Below are positions 42,800 through 51,911 of a stretch of 64,000 nt of DNA, in pieces. The notes under the pieces were generated by a model that did not search any database, had not been told where the DNA came from, and saw only the letters and a list, made by a program, of their open reading frames with translations. Origin of the DNA: an uncultured Bacteroidia bacterium (GTDB lineage: Bacteria > Bacteroidota > Bacteroidia > Bacteroidales > F082). How positions within the stretch are numbered: position 1 is the first letter of the stretch; every line of letters begins with the position of its first letter. The DNA lies in assembly GCA_902801625.1 (NCBI GenBank), contig CADCJI010000012.1, forward strand, positions 1 through 64,000, in the 5' to 3' direction. Both the position numbers and the translations under genes were made by a program.

Positions 42800-44134
42800 A
42801 TGAAGAAGTTAATTCTCTTAGTTACGATGGTGATAGCCAGTGTTATCTCGGCTCACGCACAAACAGACACTGTAATGTATATTACAGAAATGGATGGAGA
42901 AGTACACAACATTTGTTTCAATCAACATGAACGTGCTATTATATTTGGACCAGATGGATGTGCTGAACCACATTGGTTAATTGATTATAACCAGCAGTTG
43001 ATAGGTGATTCTATTATATTGGATGGGAACAATTCAGGTTCCTATTTAATAGATTGTGGTGGGTGGAACTGTGGACAGTATAGCTCAGTGATATACTTTA
43101 AACACCCTACCACACCTTGCGAAACCACTGACATCCTTTGGAAACATCAGGATGAAACTCTATCGATAGTACCAGTCGGAGCTGATTCCTTGGAGATGTA
43201 CGACTTCCACTGGAACACTGGCGAGACCATACCGACTGTCGAAGTATCCGAACCAGGTATCTATACCTGCGGCATCTCAGACCAGTGTGCCACCGCCACG
43301 CGTACATTCATCGTCCGTGACAATGTAGAACTTTACCGCGCTACAGTGGATTTGGAGACCAAGTTGAACAAGGTCACATGGCAGACTACACCCGAGCAAG
43401 CTGAATACATCAGCGAGGTGAAGGTGGAACGCGATGGTATGGTCGTAGGCACAGCGCCATACGAGCAGGGCTATTTCTTGGACAACATCGGCAGCGAGAA
43501 CGCCGCACGCAACTACCGCCTCACGGCCATCACAACCGATGGCACTGAATGCCCCATCCCAAGCTACCAGAAAGGCACCCTTCATGTGGACTACAGCCCC
43601 AACGCCAGCAATCCCAACAAGCTCAACATGGCTTGGACACCACCGTTCATTGAGGAAGGTGCCTCCATCTCGGTCAGCTATTTCCAAATCTGCAAATACG
43701 ACCCTGCAACTAACGAAGTGACCGTCGTTGACCAGCTTGGGGCCAATAACACTATCGGTAGCTATGATGTGAACCTTTTTGACGGAGGCTATGCCGTTGT
43801 CGCCGCCATGTTCAACGAAGGCAAGGAATATGAGGAACTGGCCTTCTCCAACCTTACGGATTTTTTGGTGGGAATCGAGGAGAACGAAGGCCCTTCGACA
43901 GGCTCAGGGACCTTAACCGTTTATCCGAATCCCGCCAATGGCGTTTTGTATGTAGAGACGCGGCACGCCACGTCTCTACCAGTGGAAACCTACCGCATAA
44001 TGAATCCCATCGGCCAAACCGTGATGGAAGGCCAAATCACGTCGGAAAAACAACAGATTGACGTGCGCAACTTGCCACAAGGTGTGTATTTCATCACCGT
44101 GGGTGGTGCCACAAGGAAATTCGTGGTGGAATGA
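42800..44134 (+). CDS. Secreted protein with type A T9SS C-terminal sorting domain
   Basis: 444 residues. Signal peptide MKKLILLVTMVIASVISAHAQ. Middle region with immunoglobulin-like or PKD-like strands (YDFHWNTGETIPTVEVSEPGIYTC) and a fibronectin III-like part. The last 70 residues, LTVYPNPANGVLYVE ... YRIMNPIGQTVMEGQI ... DVRNLPQGVYFITV, are the type A sorting domain for type IX secretion. Two repeat elements lie inside the gene: R2 reversed at 43889-43912, read as GPSTGSGT in the linker, and R3 at 43952-43979, read as VETRHATSLPV within the sorting domain. The first 330 bases are AT-rich and the rest GC-rich, suggesting a composite gene. It follows structured RNA B. Confidence 0.85.
   Translation: MKKLILLVTMVIASVISAHAQTDTVMYITEMDGEVHNICFNQHERAIIFGPDGCAEPHWLIDYNQQLIGDSIILDGNNSGSYLIDCGGWNCGQYSSVIYFKHPTTPCETTDILWKHQDETLSIVPVGADSLEMYDFHWNTGETIPTVEVSEPGIYTCGISDQCATATRTFIVRDNVELYRATVDLETKLNKVTWQTTPEQAEYISEVKVERDGMVVGTAPYEQGYFLDNIGSENAARNYRLTAITTDGTECPIPSYQKGTLHVDYSPNASNPNKLNMAWTPPFIEEGASISVSYFQICKYDPATNEVTVVDQLGANNTIGSYDVNLFDGGYAVVAAMFNEGKEYEELAFSNLTDFLVGIEENEGPSTGSGTLTVYPNPANGVLYVETRHATSLPVETYRIMNPIGQTVMEGQITSEKQQIDVRNLPQGVYFITVGGATRKFVVE
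43889..43912 (-). repeat. R2 dispersed repeat inside a coding gene
   Basis: Full 24-base R2 unit in reverse orientation, in frame, encoding GPSTGSGT just before the sorting domain. Confidence 0.88.
43952..43979. repeat. R3 palindrome inside a coding gene
   Basis: GTAGAGACGCGGC with GCCACGTCTCTAC, in frame, in a loop between the first two strands of the sorting domain. Confidence 0.88.
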
Positions 44135-44149
44135 TATTGTTTTGTTTGT

Positions 44150-44177
44150 AGAGACGGTGTGCACACCGTCTCTACTG
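44150..44177. repeat. R3 palindrome, copy 4 (possible terminator)
   Basis: Perfect dyad GTAGAGACGGTGTG/CACACCGTCTCTAC, 15 bases after the sorting-domain gene. Confidence 0.88.
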
Positions 44178-44179
44178 TA

Positions 44180-44272
44180 GGATTGTCACGCCGTGGTTTG
44201 TAGGGCTGTCACACCGTGGCAGCCGCAGCATTGTTTTTCGCTGCGGCTGCCGCAATGCGACAGCCCTACAAA
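44180..44272. repeat. Large foldback element
   Basis: TGTAGGGCTGTC (44201) pairs with GACAGCCCTACA (44261-44272), and GCAGCCGCAG (44221) with CTGCGGCTGC (44243). Before it lies a partial copy, GTAGGATTGTCACGCCGTGG at 44180. REP/MITE-like. Confidence 0.8.
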
Positions 44273-44307
44273 TTTCCATAAAAATGGGGAATGATTGTGT
44301 TTTTATA

Positions 44308-44315
44308 TATCTTTG
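44308..44315 (+). promoter_or_regulatory. -7 element of the zinc-ribbon gene
   Basis: TATCTTTG, 25 bases before the ATG at 44340. Confidence 0.65.
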
Positions 44316-44339
44316 CCCCAAATTTATTACGATAAAACC

Positions 44340-44789
44340 ATGGAAGGATACAAGAAATGCCCCTATTGCGGCGAGGAAATACCTGAGAGCGCTACGAAAT
44401 GCATGTATTGCACGGCTTGGGTGAACGAGCCACAAGCTGCAACTCAACCTCAACCACGACCTGTACAACCTCAACCTCAGCCAATAAATGTTCAGCCCCA
44501 GCCCGTGAGACAGAAAAATGGACCTGGGAGCGCGGGTCTCGTATTGTCCATCCTCGGTTTGGCACTCTTTTGGATACCATTGGTGAATTTGGTTCTTTGG
44601 TTCCTTGGTTTGTTGTTCTCGTTTATTGGAGTCTTCAGGCGCCCCAAGGGTAAAGCCATCGCAGGATTAATCATTTCTGGGGTCTGTGCCGTGTTTCTCA
44701 TCGGTATTGGAGCTTCGATTTTTGAGTTAGACCTCTTTGAGGATTTGTTTGATGATTTTGAGGATTTGTTCGATACGGTTGCTTTATAA
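44340..44789 (+). CDS. Zinc-ribbon, Pro/Gln-linker membrane protein
   Basis: 149 residues from the ATG at 44340; the upstream part of the frame contains the promoter. CPYCGEEIPESATKCMYC at residues 6-23 is a double CxxC zinc ribbon. A Gln/Pro-rich linker (about 33-57) made of short PQPQP words follows. Two or three membrane segments (SAGLVLSILGLALFWIP, LVLWFLGLLFSFIGVF, AIAGLIISGVCAVFLIGIG) resemble DUF4190 proteins. The tail is strongly acidic (LFEDLFDDFEDLFD). Function unknown; the ribbon would face the cytosol. Confidence 0.75.
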   Translation: MEGYKKCPYCGEEIPESATKCMYCTAWVNEPQAATQPQPRPVQPQPQPINVQPQPVRQKNGPGSAGLVLSILGLALFWIPLVNLVLWFLGLLFSFIGVFRRPKGKAIAGLIISGVCAVFLIGIGASIFELDLFEDLFDDFEDLFDTVAL

Positions 44790-44856
44790 TTTGTTTTTTG
44801 CCTAAACCACCTGCGCTTTTCAATCGTTTTTCTGAGGCTGCAAACGAAATTTTTTC

Positions 44857-44864
44857 TAATTTTG
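44857..44864 (+). promoter_or_regulatory. -7 element of the HipA-like kinase pair
   Basis: TAATTTTG, 29 bases before the ATG at 44894, within the upstream extension of the frame. Confidence 0.6.
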
Positions 44865-44893
44865 CACTCAATTATTCAAGAAAGCAGCCAACC

Positions 44894-45682
44894 ATGCCAA
44901 TTTCTTTGTTAGACAGCGTAAAATCCATTGAAAGGCAATACTTTACAGGTGAGGAACCCGTTTTGGTCATGTGCTCCGACAAAAACGCTTATATCTGTAA
45001 GTATATGCGTTCGCCTTTTGCTGCGTACAAATTGGTTTGTGAACTGATTGGCGCACAAATGGCCATGGCATGGCGACTTAATACGCCAGAAATTGCTTTT
45101 GTGAGAATTAGACCTTCCCATTGGTCAAAAGGAAGCAATACCGCTTTGTCGATCGGGAGCAAAAAAATGGACGGTGTTGTCGACGTTACGCCATCAACTA
45201 ACAGAGAAGTGAAATCGTCGACAAAGATATTGATGCAACTCTTGAAAATCGCATTGTTCGACTTTTGGATGGCCAACGAAGACCGAAACGCCAACAATGC
45301 GAATTTGCTATACGATGTGGAACGGGAGGACTTGGTTTCAATTGACTATGGGTGCATTTTCAACACCGCCACTTTTGAGTTTCCATTGTCTCAATTGACT
45401 TCAACGGATACCATTCTTTATTCCGACATGTTTCAACACTTGACCCAAGAGAGGTCAACTTCTTCACTTGAAGCAATGGTAAAGCCTTTGAAGTCATACT
45501 ACTTGGTTTGTGTCAGCCATAGCCGACAGTTGTCCATGCAGATTGTCGATACCGTTCCTAAAGAGTGGAATGTACCTGCTGATATTGTAAAGAATAAGGT
45601 AAACCAACTTTTTGAGCCAGAATGGGTTGAAGGCGTTTGGAATAACTTCACTGAATGTTTGAAAGAAAATATTGGAAAATGA
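44894..45682 (+). CDS. HipA-like kinase family protein
   Basis: 262 residues from the ATG at 44894 (MPISLLDSVKSIERQYFTG). FDFWMANEDRNANNANLLY (catalytic Asp near 129 and Asn near 134) and LVSIDYGCIFN (metal-binding Asp near 150) match the catalytic and DFG-like loops of HipA-type kinases. It lacks the HipA N-terminal subdomain and is shorter than HipA, fitting the HipA_2 family. The next gene (DUF3037) overlaps its stop by an ATGA. Such pairs recur in bacteria; the substrate is unknown and toxin activity should not be assumed. Confidence 0.78.
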   Translation: MPISLLDSVKSIERQYFTGEEPVLVMCSDKNAYICKYMRSPFAAYKLVCELIGAQMAMAWRLNTPEIAFVRIRPSHWSKGSNTALSIGSKKMDGVVDVTPSTNREVKSSTKILMQLLKIALFDFWMANEDRNANNANLLYDVEREDLVSIDYGCIFNTATFEFPLSQLTSTDTILYSDMFQHLTQERSTSSLEAMVKPLKSYYLVCVSHSRQLSMQIVDTVPKEWNVPADIVKNKVNQLFEPEWVEGVWNNFTECLKENIGK

Positions 45683-46050
45683 ATAGTTTAAGATACAGCA
45701 TTATTTACGCAGTGATTCGTCCGGAAATCTCGGAGCAGCTGAGTGTCGGGCTTATCATAGTTGACAATCAAGGTATTGAAGTGCGTTATTCGCAGAAAAA
45801 ATTGAGCCTTTTGCAGGGCGTTTTTTCTGAGAAGGAATCAAAGTTCATTTCAAGGGTGATCAATTCATTGCAAAGAAACAAAAGTTTGAATTCAGTGGAC
45901 GCTGTTAATTATTTGACGCGATACTCCAACAATTTGATAACGGTTTCGCCTTTGCAAACCATCGAAATTGAAGCATCCGAGCAAAGTAAGAACTGGTTGT
46001 TCCGCAATTATGTTTATGATAGTACACAAAAAGTTGGCAAACGAGCGTAA
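45679..46050 (+). CDS. DUF3037 family protein
   Basis: 123 residues, starting in the ATGA that ends the kinase gene. [37 protein letters not shown] is the DUF3037 core. Tight coupling with the HipA-like kinase implies that the two act together, perhaps as partner or regulator. The C-terminal part has no recognisable motif. It ends 11 bases before lepA but is unrelated to it. Confidence 0.78.
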   Translation: MNSLRYSIIYAVIRPEISEQLSVGLIIVDNQGIEVRYSQKKLSLLQGVFSEKESKFISRVINSLQRNKSLNSVDAVNYLTRYSNNLITVSPLQTIEIEASEQSKNWLFRNYVYDSTQKVGKRA

Positions 46051-46061
46051 CTAGAGGTAAA

Positions 46062-47849
46062 ATGAAAAACATCCGAAATTTTTGCATCATAGCCCATATC
46101 GACCACGGCAAATCGACCTTGGCCGATAGGCTTTTGGAACTGACCCATACGCTCAACGACAAAGAACTTGTCGACCAGGTGCTCGACGACATGGACCTTG
46201 AGCGCGAGCGCGGCATCACCATCAAGAGCCACGCCATCCAGATGAAATACAACTACAAGGGCGAGGAATATACCCTCAACCTTATCGATACTCCTGGCCA
46301 CGTCGACTTCTCCTACGAAGTGTCGCGCAGCATCGCGGCCTGCGAAGGTGCTTTGCTAGTGGTGGATGCTACACAAGGTATTCAGGCCCAGACCATTGCT
46401 AACCTCTATTCCGCCCTTGAGCATGACCTCGAAATCATCCCCGTGATGAACAAAATCGACATGGACAGCGCCATGGTCGACATCGTGGAGGACCAGATGG
46501 TTGACCTCTTGGGATGCGACCCGAGCGAAATCCTGAAGGTCAGCGCCCGTACGGGTGAAGGTGTACCCGCCGTGCTTGATGCCATCGTGGAGCGCATTCC
46601 CTGCCCGAAAGGTGACCCTGAAGCACCGCTTCAGGCCCTCATCTTCGACTCGGTGTTTAACTCGTTCCGCGGCATCATCGCCTATTTTCGCATCATGAAT
46701 GGCACCATGCATACCAACGACTTGGTGAAGTTCTTCGCCACGGGTAAGGAATACAACGCTGATGAAATCGGTGTGCTGCAACTGAAACAGGTGCCTAAGA
46801 AAGAGCTTTCCGCAGGCGATGTGGGTTACATCATCTCGGGCATCAAGACCTCGAAGGAGGTCAAGGTGGGCGACACCATCACACATGTCGAAAGGCCTTG
46901 TGCTGAGCCGGTGGCGGGCTTCGAAAATGTGAAACCCATGCTGTTCGCGGGTATCTATCCTGTGGATGCGGATGACTACGAGGAGTTGCGAGCTTCGTTG
47001 GAGAAACTGCAGCTCAACGATGCTTCCCTCGTTTGGGAGCCCGAGTCGTCGGCAGCCTTGGGTTTCGGCTTCCGTTGTGGCTTCCTTGGCTTGCTTCACA
47101 TGGAGATTGTGCAGGAGCGCCTTGACCGCGAGTTCGACATGGATGTCATTACCACGGTGCCCAACGTCTCGTTCAAGTGCTTCAAGACTGACGGAGAGAT
47201 GATCGAGGTGCATAACCCCAGCGGATTGCCCGAGGTGACGAAGATTGACCACATCGAGGAACCATATATCCTCGCGCAAATCATTTCGAAGAACGACTTT
47301 ACTGGCCCCATCATGACGCTCTGCATCGACCGTCGTGGCGTGCTGAAGAACCAGGTCTACCTCTCCACCGACCGTGTGGAGCTGACCTTCCAGATGCCGT
47401 TGAGCGAAATCGTCTTCGACTTCTACGACAAGCTGAAATCCATCTCGAAGGGCTATGCCTCCTTCGACTACCATATTGCCGGCTATCAAGATGCTGACTT
47501 GGTGAAGCTCGACATCATGCTCAACGGCGAGTCCGTCGACGCTTTGTCCACCTTGATCCACCGCGGCCATGCCTACGACTTCGGTCGCCGCATGTGCGAG
47601 AAATTGAAGGAATTGATACCAAGACACCAGTTCGATATCGCCATCCAGGCCGCCATCGGCGCTAAGATTATCGCCCGCGAGACGGTGCGCCAGGTGCGCA
47701 AGGACGTGACGGCGAAGTGCTATGGCGGCGACGTCTCCCGTAAGCGCAAGCTACTGGAGAAACAAAAGGCTGGTAAGAAACGCATGCGCCAAATCGGCAA
47801 TGTCGAGGTGCCGCAGTCGGCGTTCCTTGCTGTCCTGAAACTGGATTAA
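46062..47849 (+). CDS. lepA: Elongation factor 4
   Basis: 595 residues. Ribosomal GTPase that back-translocates or aids initiation. G1 [11 protein letters not shown]2 [10 protein letters not shown]3 DTPGHVDF, G4 NKID; the LepA-specific C-terminal domain with [35 protein letters not shown] and [28 protein letters not shown] is complete. Standard length. Confidence 0.97.
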   Translation: MKNIRNFCIIAHIDHGKSTLADRLLELTHTLNDKELVDQVLDDMDLERERGITIKSHAIQMKYNYKGEEYTLNLIDTPGHVDFSYEVSRSIAACEGALLVVDATQGIQAQTIANLYSALEHDLEIIPVMNKIDMDSAMVDIVEDQMVDLLGCDPSEILKVSARTGEGVPAVLDAIVERIPCPKGDPEAPLQALIFDSVFNSFRGIIAYFRIMNGTMHTNDLVKFFATGKEYNADEIGVLQLKQVPKKELSAGDVGYIISGIKTSKEVKVGDTITHVERPCAEPVAGFENVKPMLFAGIYPVDADDYEELRASLEKLQLNDASLVWEPESSAALGFGFRCGFLGLLHMEIVQERLDREFDMDVITTVPNVSFKCFKTDGEMIEVHNPSGLPEVTKIDHIEEPYILAQIISKNDFTGPIMTLCIDRRGVLKNQVYLSTDRVELTFQMPLSEIVFDFYDKLKSISKGYASFDYHIAGYQDADLVKLDIMLNGESVDALSTLIHRGHAYDFGRRMCEKLKELIPRHQFDIAIQAAIGAKIIARETVRQVRKDVTAKCYGGDVSRKRKLLEKQKAGKKRMRQIGNVEVPQSAFLAVLKLD

Positions 47850-47869
47850 TTGTCAACGGAACAAATATG

Positions 47870-47956
47870 ATGGAATTGCTTCGCAAGAAATACGCAGTAT
47901 TCAACGTAGTTAAATTGGTCAAAAATCAAATTGAAAATCAATCAAAAATCGAATGA
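47870..47956 (+). repeat. Dispersed repeat, possibly a 28-codon micro-ORF, copy 2
   Basis: Copy of the 6260-6358 repeat, 20 bases after lepA. The frame M-E-LLRKKYAVFNVVKLVKNQ runs to TGA at 47954 without indels against copy 1. Both copies sit just after a conserved gene on the same strand. Confidence 0.55.
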
Positions 47957-48056
47957 AAACGAAAAGAGGAAATAATATGATTTTGAAAGATTTTGAAAGT
48001 CAGATTTTTTGGATGATTTCTACACGAAGTGTATCCCACAAAACAAGGATAACTGA

Positions 48057-49154
48057 ATGACTGACCTTCAATACCAAATCGCCCTAACACTCTTGCCTGG
48101 TATCGGTGATATCAGCGGGAAGAAATTCGTGCAGTATTGCGGTAGTGCCGAGGCCATTTTCAAGGAGACGCGCAAGTCGCTGGAGAAGATTACGGGAATG
48201 CGCGAGGCCTCCATCGATGCCATTTGTAAGCCTAAGGAATACCTGAAGAGGGCAGAGGAGGAGATTGAGTTCATAGAGAAAAACGGAATTCAACCTTTGT
48301 TTTTCCTTGATTCCGACTATCCACGCCGCTTGTTGCAATGCGATGACGGACCGATGATGCTGTATTACAAAGGCAAGGCCAACCTCAACGCCAACCGTGT
48401 GGTGGCCATTGTCGGCACCCGCAACATTACCGAATACGGTAAGGAAAACTGCCTCCAATTGGTCGAGGATTTGAAGGATGACAATGTGTTGATTGTGAGT
48501 GGTTTGGCATACGGTGTCGACACCTGTGCCCACAAAGCTTCCGTGAAGCAAGGCATCCCGACCGTAGGCGTGATGGGCAGTGGAATGCAACAAATCTATC
48601 CCGCGCCTAACAAAAAGTTGGCTGCTGACATGGTGGAGCAAGGCGGCGGCATCCTGACGGAGTGCATGAGTGGCACCTTGCCCGACCGAGAGAACTTCCC
48701 GCGTCGCAACCGCATCATCGCGGGCATGGCCGACGCCGTGGTGGTCATCGAGTCTGCGATGAAAGGCGGCTCGCTGATTACGGCTGATTTGGCTAACTCC
48801 TACAGCCGCGATGTGTTCGCTTATCCTGGCCGTGTGTTGGACATCTACAGCCAAGGTTGCAACTACCTGATCCGCACCAATCGCGCCCACCTCATGGAGA
48901 GCGTGCTTAACTTGCGATATATCATGCGCTGGGACTCAGAGTCGAAGAGCGAGAAACAGACGGCCTTGTTCCGCGAGTTCACCGCCGAGGAAAAGCTGGT
49001 CATGGACTGCTTTGGCGCGAATGCCATGGTCAGTCTCGATGACATCATCGTGAAGACCGAGCTACCGACCACGAAAATCGCAGCCATTCTGTTGACCTTG
49101 GAATTCGACGGCGTGCTGATGGCCATGCCAGGTAAAAGATACCAGAAATGTTAG
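48057..49154 (+). CDS. dprA: DNA-processing protein DprA
   Basis: 365 residues. Loads RecA on incoming single-stranded DNA in transformation. A helix-hairpin-helix region is seen at the N-terminus (LLPGIGDISGKKFV), the Rossmann core has AIVGTRNITEYG, VSGLAYGVDTCAHKASV, GSGMQQIYPAPNK and RRNRIIAGMADAVVVIESAMKGGSLITA. The C-terminal winged helix is included. It overlaps rsgA by 7 bases. With comEC at 8.7 kb this suggests a competence route, though other uptake genes are not in the window. Confidence 0.95.
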   Translation: MTDLQYQIALTLLPGIGDISGKKFVQYCGSAEAIFKETRKSLEKITGMREASIDAICKPKEYLKRAEEEIEFIEKNGIQPLFFLDSDYPRRLLQCDDGPMMLYYKGKANLNANRVVAIVGTRNITEYGKENCLQLVEDLKDDNVLIVSGLAYGVDTCAHKASVKQGIPTVGVMGSGMQQIYPAPNKKLAADMVEQGGGILTECMSGTLPDRENFPRRNRIIAGMADAVVVIESAMKGGSLITADLANSYSRDVFAYPGRVLDIYSQGCNYLIRTNRAHLMESVLNLRYIMRWDSESKSEKQTALFREFTAEEKLVMDCFGANAMVSLDDIIVKTELPTTKIAAILLTLEFDGVLMAMPGKRYQKC

Positions 49155-50086
49155 GCAAGGTTATCAAATCGACGGGTAGTTGGTATATCGTCCTTGATGA
49201 GACGGGGCGACAGTGGGAGTGTCGACTGCGCGGCAAGATTCGTTTGGACGGCATACGCTCCACCAACCCTGTGGCCGTCGGCGACAATGTGCAGTTTGAG
49301 CAGGAACCGGGTAAAGAGACTGGCGTTATCAAGATAATTGAGCCGCGCGACAATGTGATTGTCCGCCAATCGGTCAATTTGAGCAAGGCCTCGCACATCA
49401 TCGCCGCCAATGTCGACTTGGCCATTGTGGTGGCGACCATCGCCCAACCACGTACCTCCACGGGTTTTATCGACCGTTTTCTGGTCACTGCCGAAGCCTA
49501 TCATATCCCAGCTGCGCTGATTTTCAACAAGTGCGACCTTTACACTGATGAGCAGATAGGGGAGATGTGCGTGTTGATGGAATACTACCAGAGCCTTGGT
49601 TACACCTCTTTCGGCGTTTCGGCCAAGACAGGCTTCCAAATCGACCAATTGAAAGACTTGATGCAAGATAAGATTTGCCTCTTTTCGGGTCATTCCGGAG
49701 TTGGCAAGTCGGCTCTAGTAAAAGCCCTCGATCCCTCTTTGGATGTCCGCATCGGAGCCATTTCCGACTACCACGAAAAAGGTAAGCATACAACCACTTT
49801 TGCCGAGATGCACCATCTTGGTTTCGGTGCTTGGATTGTGGATACGCCTGGCATCAAGGAGTTTGTGCTTTACGACCTTGAGAAAGAGACTTTGGCACAG
49901 CGTTTCCCCGAGATGCGTAATCTGATGAGCGAGTGCCGTTTCGCCAACTGTACTCATACCCATGAACCAGGCTGTGCAGTGAAAGCAGCTGTTGAAAACG
50001 GAGATATCGCTGACTGGCGTTATGTGAATTACATCCGCATGATGACCGACGAAAGCCATGATTCAGTAAAAGAAGAAGGAATATGA
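49148..50086 (+). CDS. rsgA: Ribosome small-subunit GTPase RsgA
   Basis: 312 residues. Circularly permuted GTPase for late 30S maturation. N-terminal OB fold (LGKVIKSTGSWYIVLDETGRQWECRLRGKIR), G4 NKCD precedes G1 GHSGVGKSALVKAL, and G3 DTPGIKEF follows. The C-terminal zinc motif is CRFANCTHTHEPGC. It overlaps dprA upstream and nadK downstream by four bases. Confidence 0.95.
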   Translation: MLGKVIKSTGSWYIVLDETGRQWECRLRGKIRLDGIRSTNPVAVGDNVQFEQEPGKETGVIKIIEPRDNVIVRQSVNLSKASHIIAANVDLAIVVATIAQPRTSTGFIDRFLVTAEAYHIPAALIFNKCDLYTDEQIGEMCVLMEYYQSLGYTSFGVSAKTGFQIDQLKDLMQDKICLFSGHSGVGKSALVKALDPSLDVRIGAISDYHEKGKHTTTFAEMHHLGFGAWIVDTPGIKEFVLYDLEKETLAQRFPEMRNLMSECRFANCTHTHEPGCAVKAAVENGDIADWRYVNYIRMMTDESHDSVKEEGI

Positions 50087-50958
50087 AAACCATCGCCCTA
50101 TTTGGAAAGACCCTTGCCCCCGAAAACGGGGAATATATGAAGCAACTATTCAAGGAACTGGCTGGTAATCAAGCTGAAATCGTTGTGTACCAGCCTTTTG
50201 CTGACATTGTAGCCACCTATGTCCCCGAAGGAGTGCAATATAGTGTTTTCCACTCACATGAAGACCTGAATGCCGACCTGCTGTTTTCCATCGGTGGCGA
50301 CGGTACCATACTTGACACGGTGCCCTTTGTCCTAGACTCGGGCATTCCCGTATTGGGCATTAATTTGGGACGCTTGGGTTTCCTTTCCAGTATCTCAAAG
50401 AATGAGATTGTTAATGCGGTCAACAGCGTGCTCACTGGCGATTACACCGTGGAGCAGCGCACGCTTTTGGAATTGGTCTCCCCCGAGAAGGTTTTCGACA
50501 ATGTGAAATATGCCCTTAACGAGTTGAATGTCATTCGTAATCCTGAACATAGCCTATTGGCTATCAAGGTGTTTGTTGACAATGTCTACCTTAATACCTA
50601 TTGGGGCGACGGCATCCTTTTGGCTACCCCGACGGGTTCCACGGCGTATTCGCTGAGTGCAGGCGGCCCCATCATCGCGCCAAATGCAAAAAACTTTGTC
50701 ATCACGCCTATCGCCACGCATAACTTGACGGTGCGTCCTGTGGTCATCCCCGACGGCAGCACTATCCGCATCCAAGTGGAGGGAAGAGAGAAGAAATTTG
50801 TCTTCAGCATGGATTCAAGGAGCTGTACCTTAGATACTTCCGTTCAACTGGAGGTGCGCAAGGCAGGCTTCTGTCTCAATCTGGTCAGGATGCGTGGCGA
50901 GGACTTTTTCGGCACCATTCGCAACAAATTGATGTGGGGCAAAGACAATAGAAATTGA
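50083..50958 (+). CDS. nadK: NAD kinase
   Basis: 291 residues. Phosphorylates NAD to NADP. SIGGDGTILDTV is the GGDG motif, LGRLGFLSSI and NELNVIRNPE follow, and TPTGSTAYSLSAGGPII is the second signature. Start in the ATGA overlapping rsgA. Normal length for the family. Confidence 0.95.
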   Translation: MKTIALFGKTLAPENGEYMKQLFKELAGNQAEIVVYQPFADIVATYVPEGVQYSVFHSHEDLNADLLFSIGGDGTILDTVPFVLDSGIPVLGINLGRLGFLSSISKNEIVNAVNSVLTGDYTVEQRTLLELVSPEKVFDNVKYALNELNVIRNPEHSLLAIKVFVDNVYLNTYWGDGILLATPTGSTAYSLSAGGPIIAPNAKNFVITPIATHNLTVRPVVIPDGSTIRIQVEGREKKFVFSMDSRSCTLDTSVQLEVRKAGFCLNLVRMRGEDFFGTIRNKLMWGKDNRN

Positions 50959-50986
50959 TTTCTGTCGTTTTCATTGGAAAAATTCA

Positions 50987-50994
50987 TACCTTTG
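50987..50994 (+). promoter_or_regulatory. -7 element of the DUF6089 gene
   Basis: TACCTTTG, 13 bases before the ATG at 51007; suggests a promoter for the envelope group DUF6089, uppS, bamA. Confidence 0.55.
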
Positions 50995-51006
50995 CACGAT
51001 AGAATT

Positions 51007-51909
51007 ATGTGGAGAAAAATTCGTTTATTACTGATAATCAGCTGTTTGATTGCTGCTGTTAATGCTAATGCCCAATTTGACGACCCCAAGACGATTGAGG
51101 TGGGGCCACATGTGGGCGTGAGTTATTACATGGGCGACCTTAATCCGACTTTGCCTTTTGCCATGGCCGACCTGCAATATGGTGGCCTCGTTCGCTTCAA
51201 TTACAATAACCGTTGGACGTTCCGCGCCGACTATGCATACGCTACGGTGAAGGCAGATGACAAAGTCATCAAATGGCGTCCTGAGCGCGAGCTGAACTTT
51301 CTGAGTAAGATACACGACCTCAGTTTTGTGGCGGAGTTTAACTTCTGGGAGTATTATACCGGCAATCCGAAAAAGAATGTCTCGCCTTATATCTTTGGTG
51401 GCATTTCGGTGTTTTATTACACAGCCTATGCTAATGTTAGTGGTACATTGGTTGACTTGAGTGACTATAAGACAGAGTCGTTACCTACTGATCCCAAGTG
51501 GTATGACCAGGCTTTTGGTAAAACTAGTCCCATCGGCATATCCATTCCTTTTGGTATGGGTGTGAAGTTCGCTCTTTCCCGCCACATGGCTGGCACGGTG
51601 GAGTGGCGCATGCAGAAGACTTTCACCGACTATCTTGATGATGTGGGCACGGTGTATCCTGCCGACGACCAACATGCCACTGTTATTGTAGACAACATGT
51701 ATTATGACCTGACTGACCCTACGGCGACGCCTTCGGGAATACCGGTGAATGCCAGCGGACATCCTACATCTAATCCTGACGGAATCTACACAAAAGACCA
51801 ACAACGCGGCAATTCCGCCTTCAACGACTGGTTCGGCATGGCGCGTGTGTCGCTGACTTGGAAATTCAATCTGCCCGACGGAAGGGGCTGTAACTTAAGC
51901 AAATTCTAA
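51007..51909 (+). CDS. DUF6089-type outer-membrane beta-barrel protein
   Basis: 300 residues. Signal peptide MWRKIRLLLIISCLIAAVNANAQ. Mature part GVSYYMGDLNPTLPFAMADLQYGGLVRFNYNNRWTFRADYAYATV is the start typical of DUF6089, followed by alternating strands as in an 8-stranded barrel. It lies just upstream of uppS and bamA, its usual place in Bacteroidota, so a role in envelope biogenesis is inferred. The start at 51007 is chosen because a promoter lies within the longer frame. Confidence 0.85.
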   Translation: MWRKIRLLLIISCLIAAVNANAQFDDPKTIEVGPHVGVSYYMGDLNPTLPFAMADLQYGGLVRFNYNNRWTFRADYAYATVKADDKVIKWRPERELNFLSKIHDLSFVAEFNFWEYYTGNPKKNVSPYIFGGISVFYYTAYANVSGTLVDLSDYKTESLPTDPKWYDQAFGKTSPIGISIPFGMGVKFALSRHMAGTVEWRMQKTFTDYLDDVGTVYPADDQHATVIVDNMYYDLTDPTATPSGIPVNASGHPTSNPDGIYTKDQQRGNSAFNDWFGMARVSLTWKFNLPDGRGCNLSKF

Positions 51910-51911
51910 CT

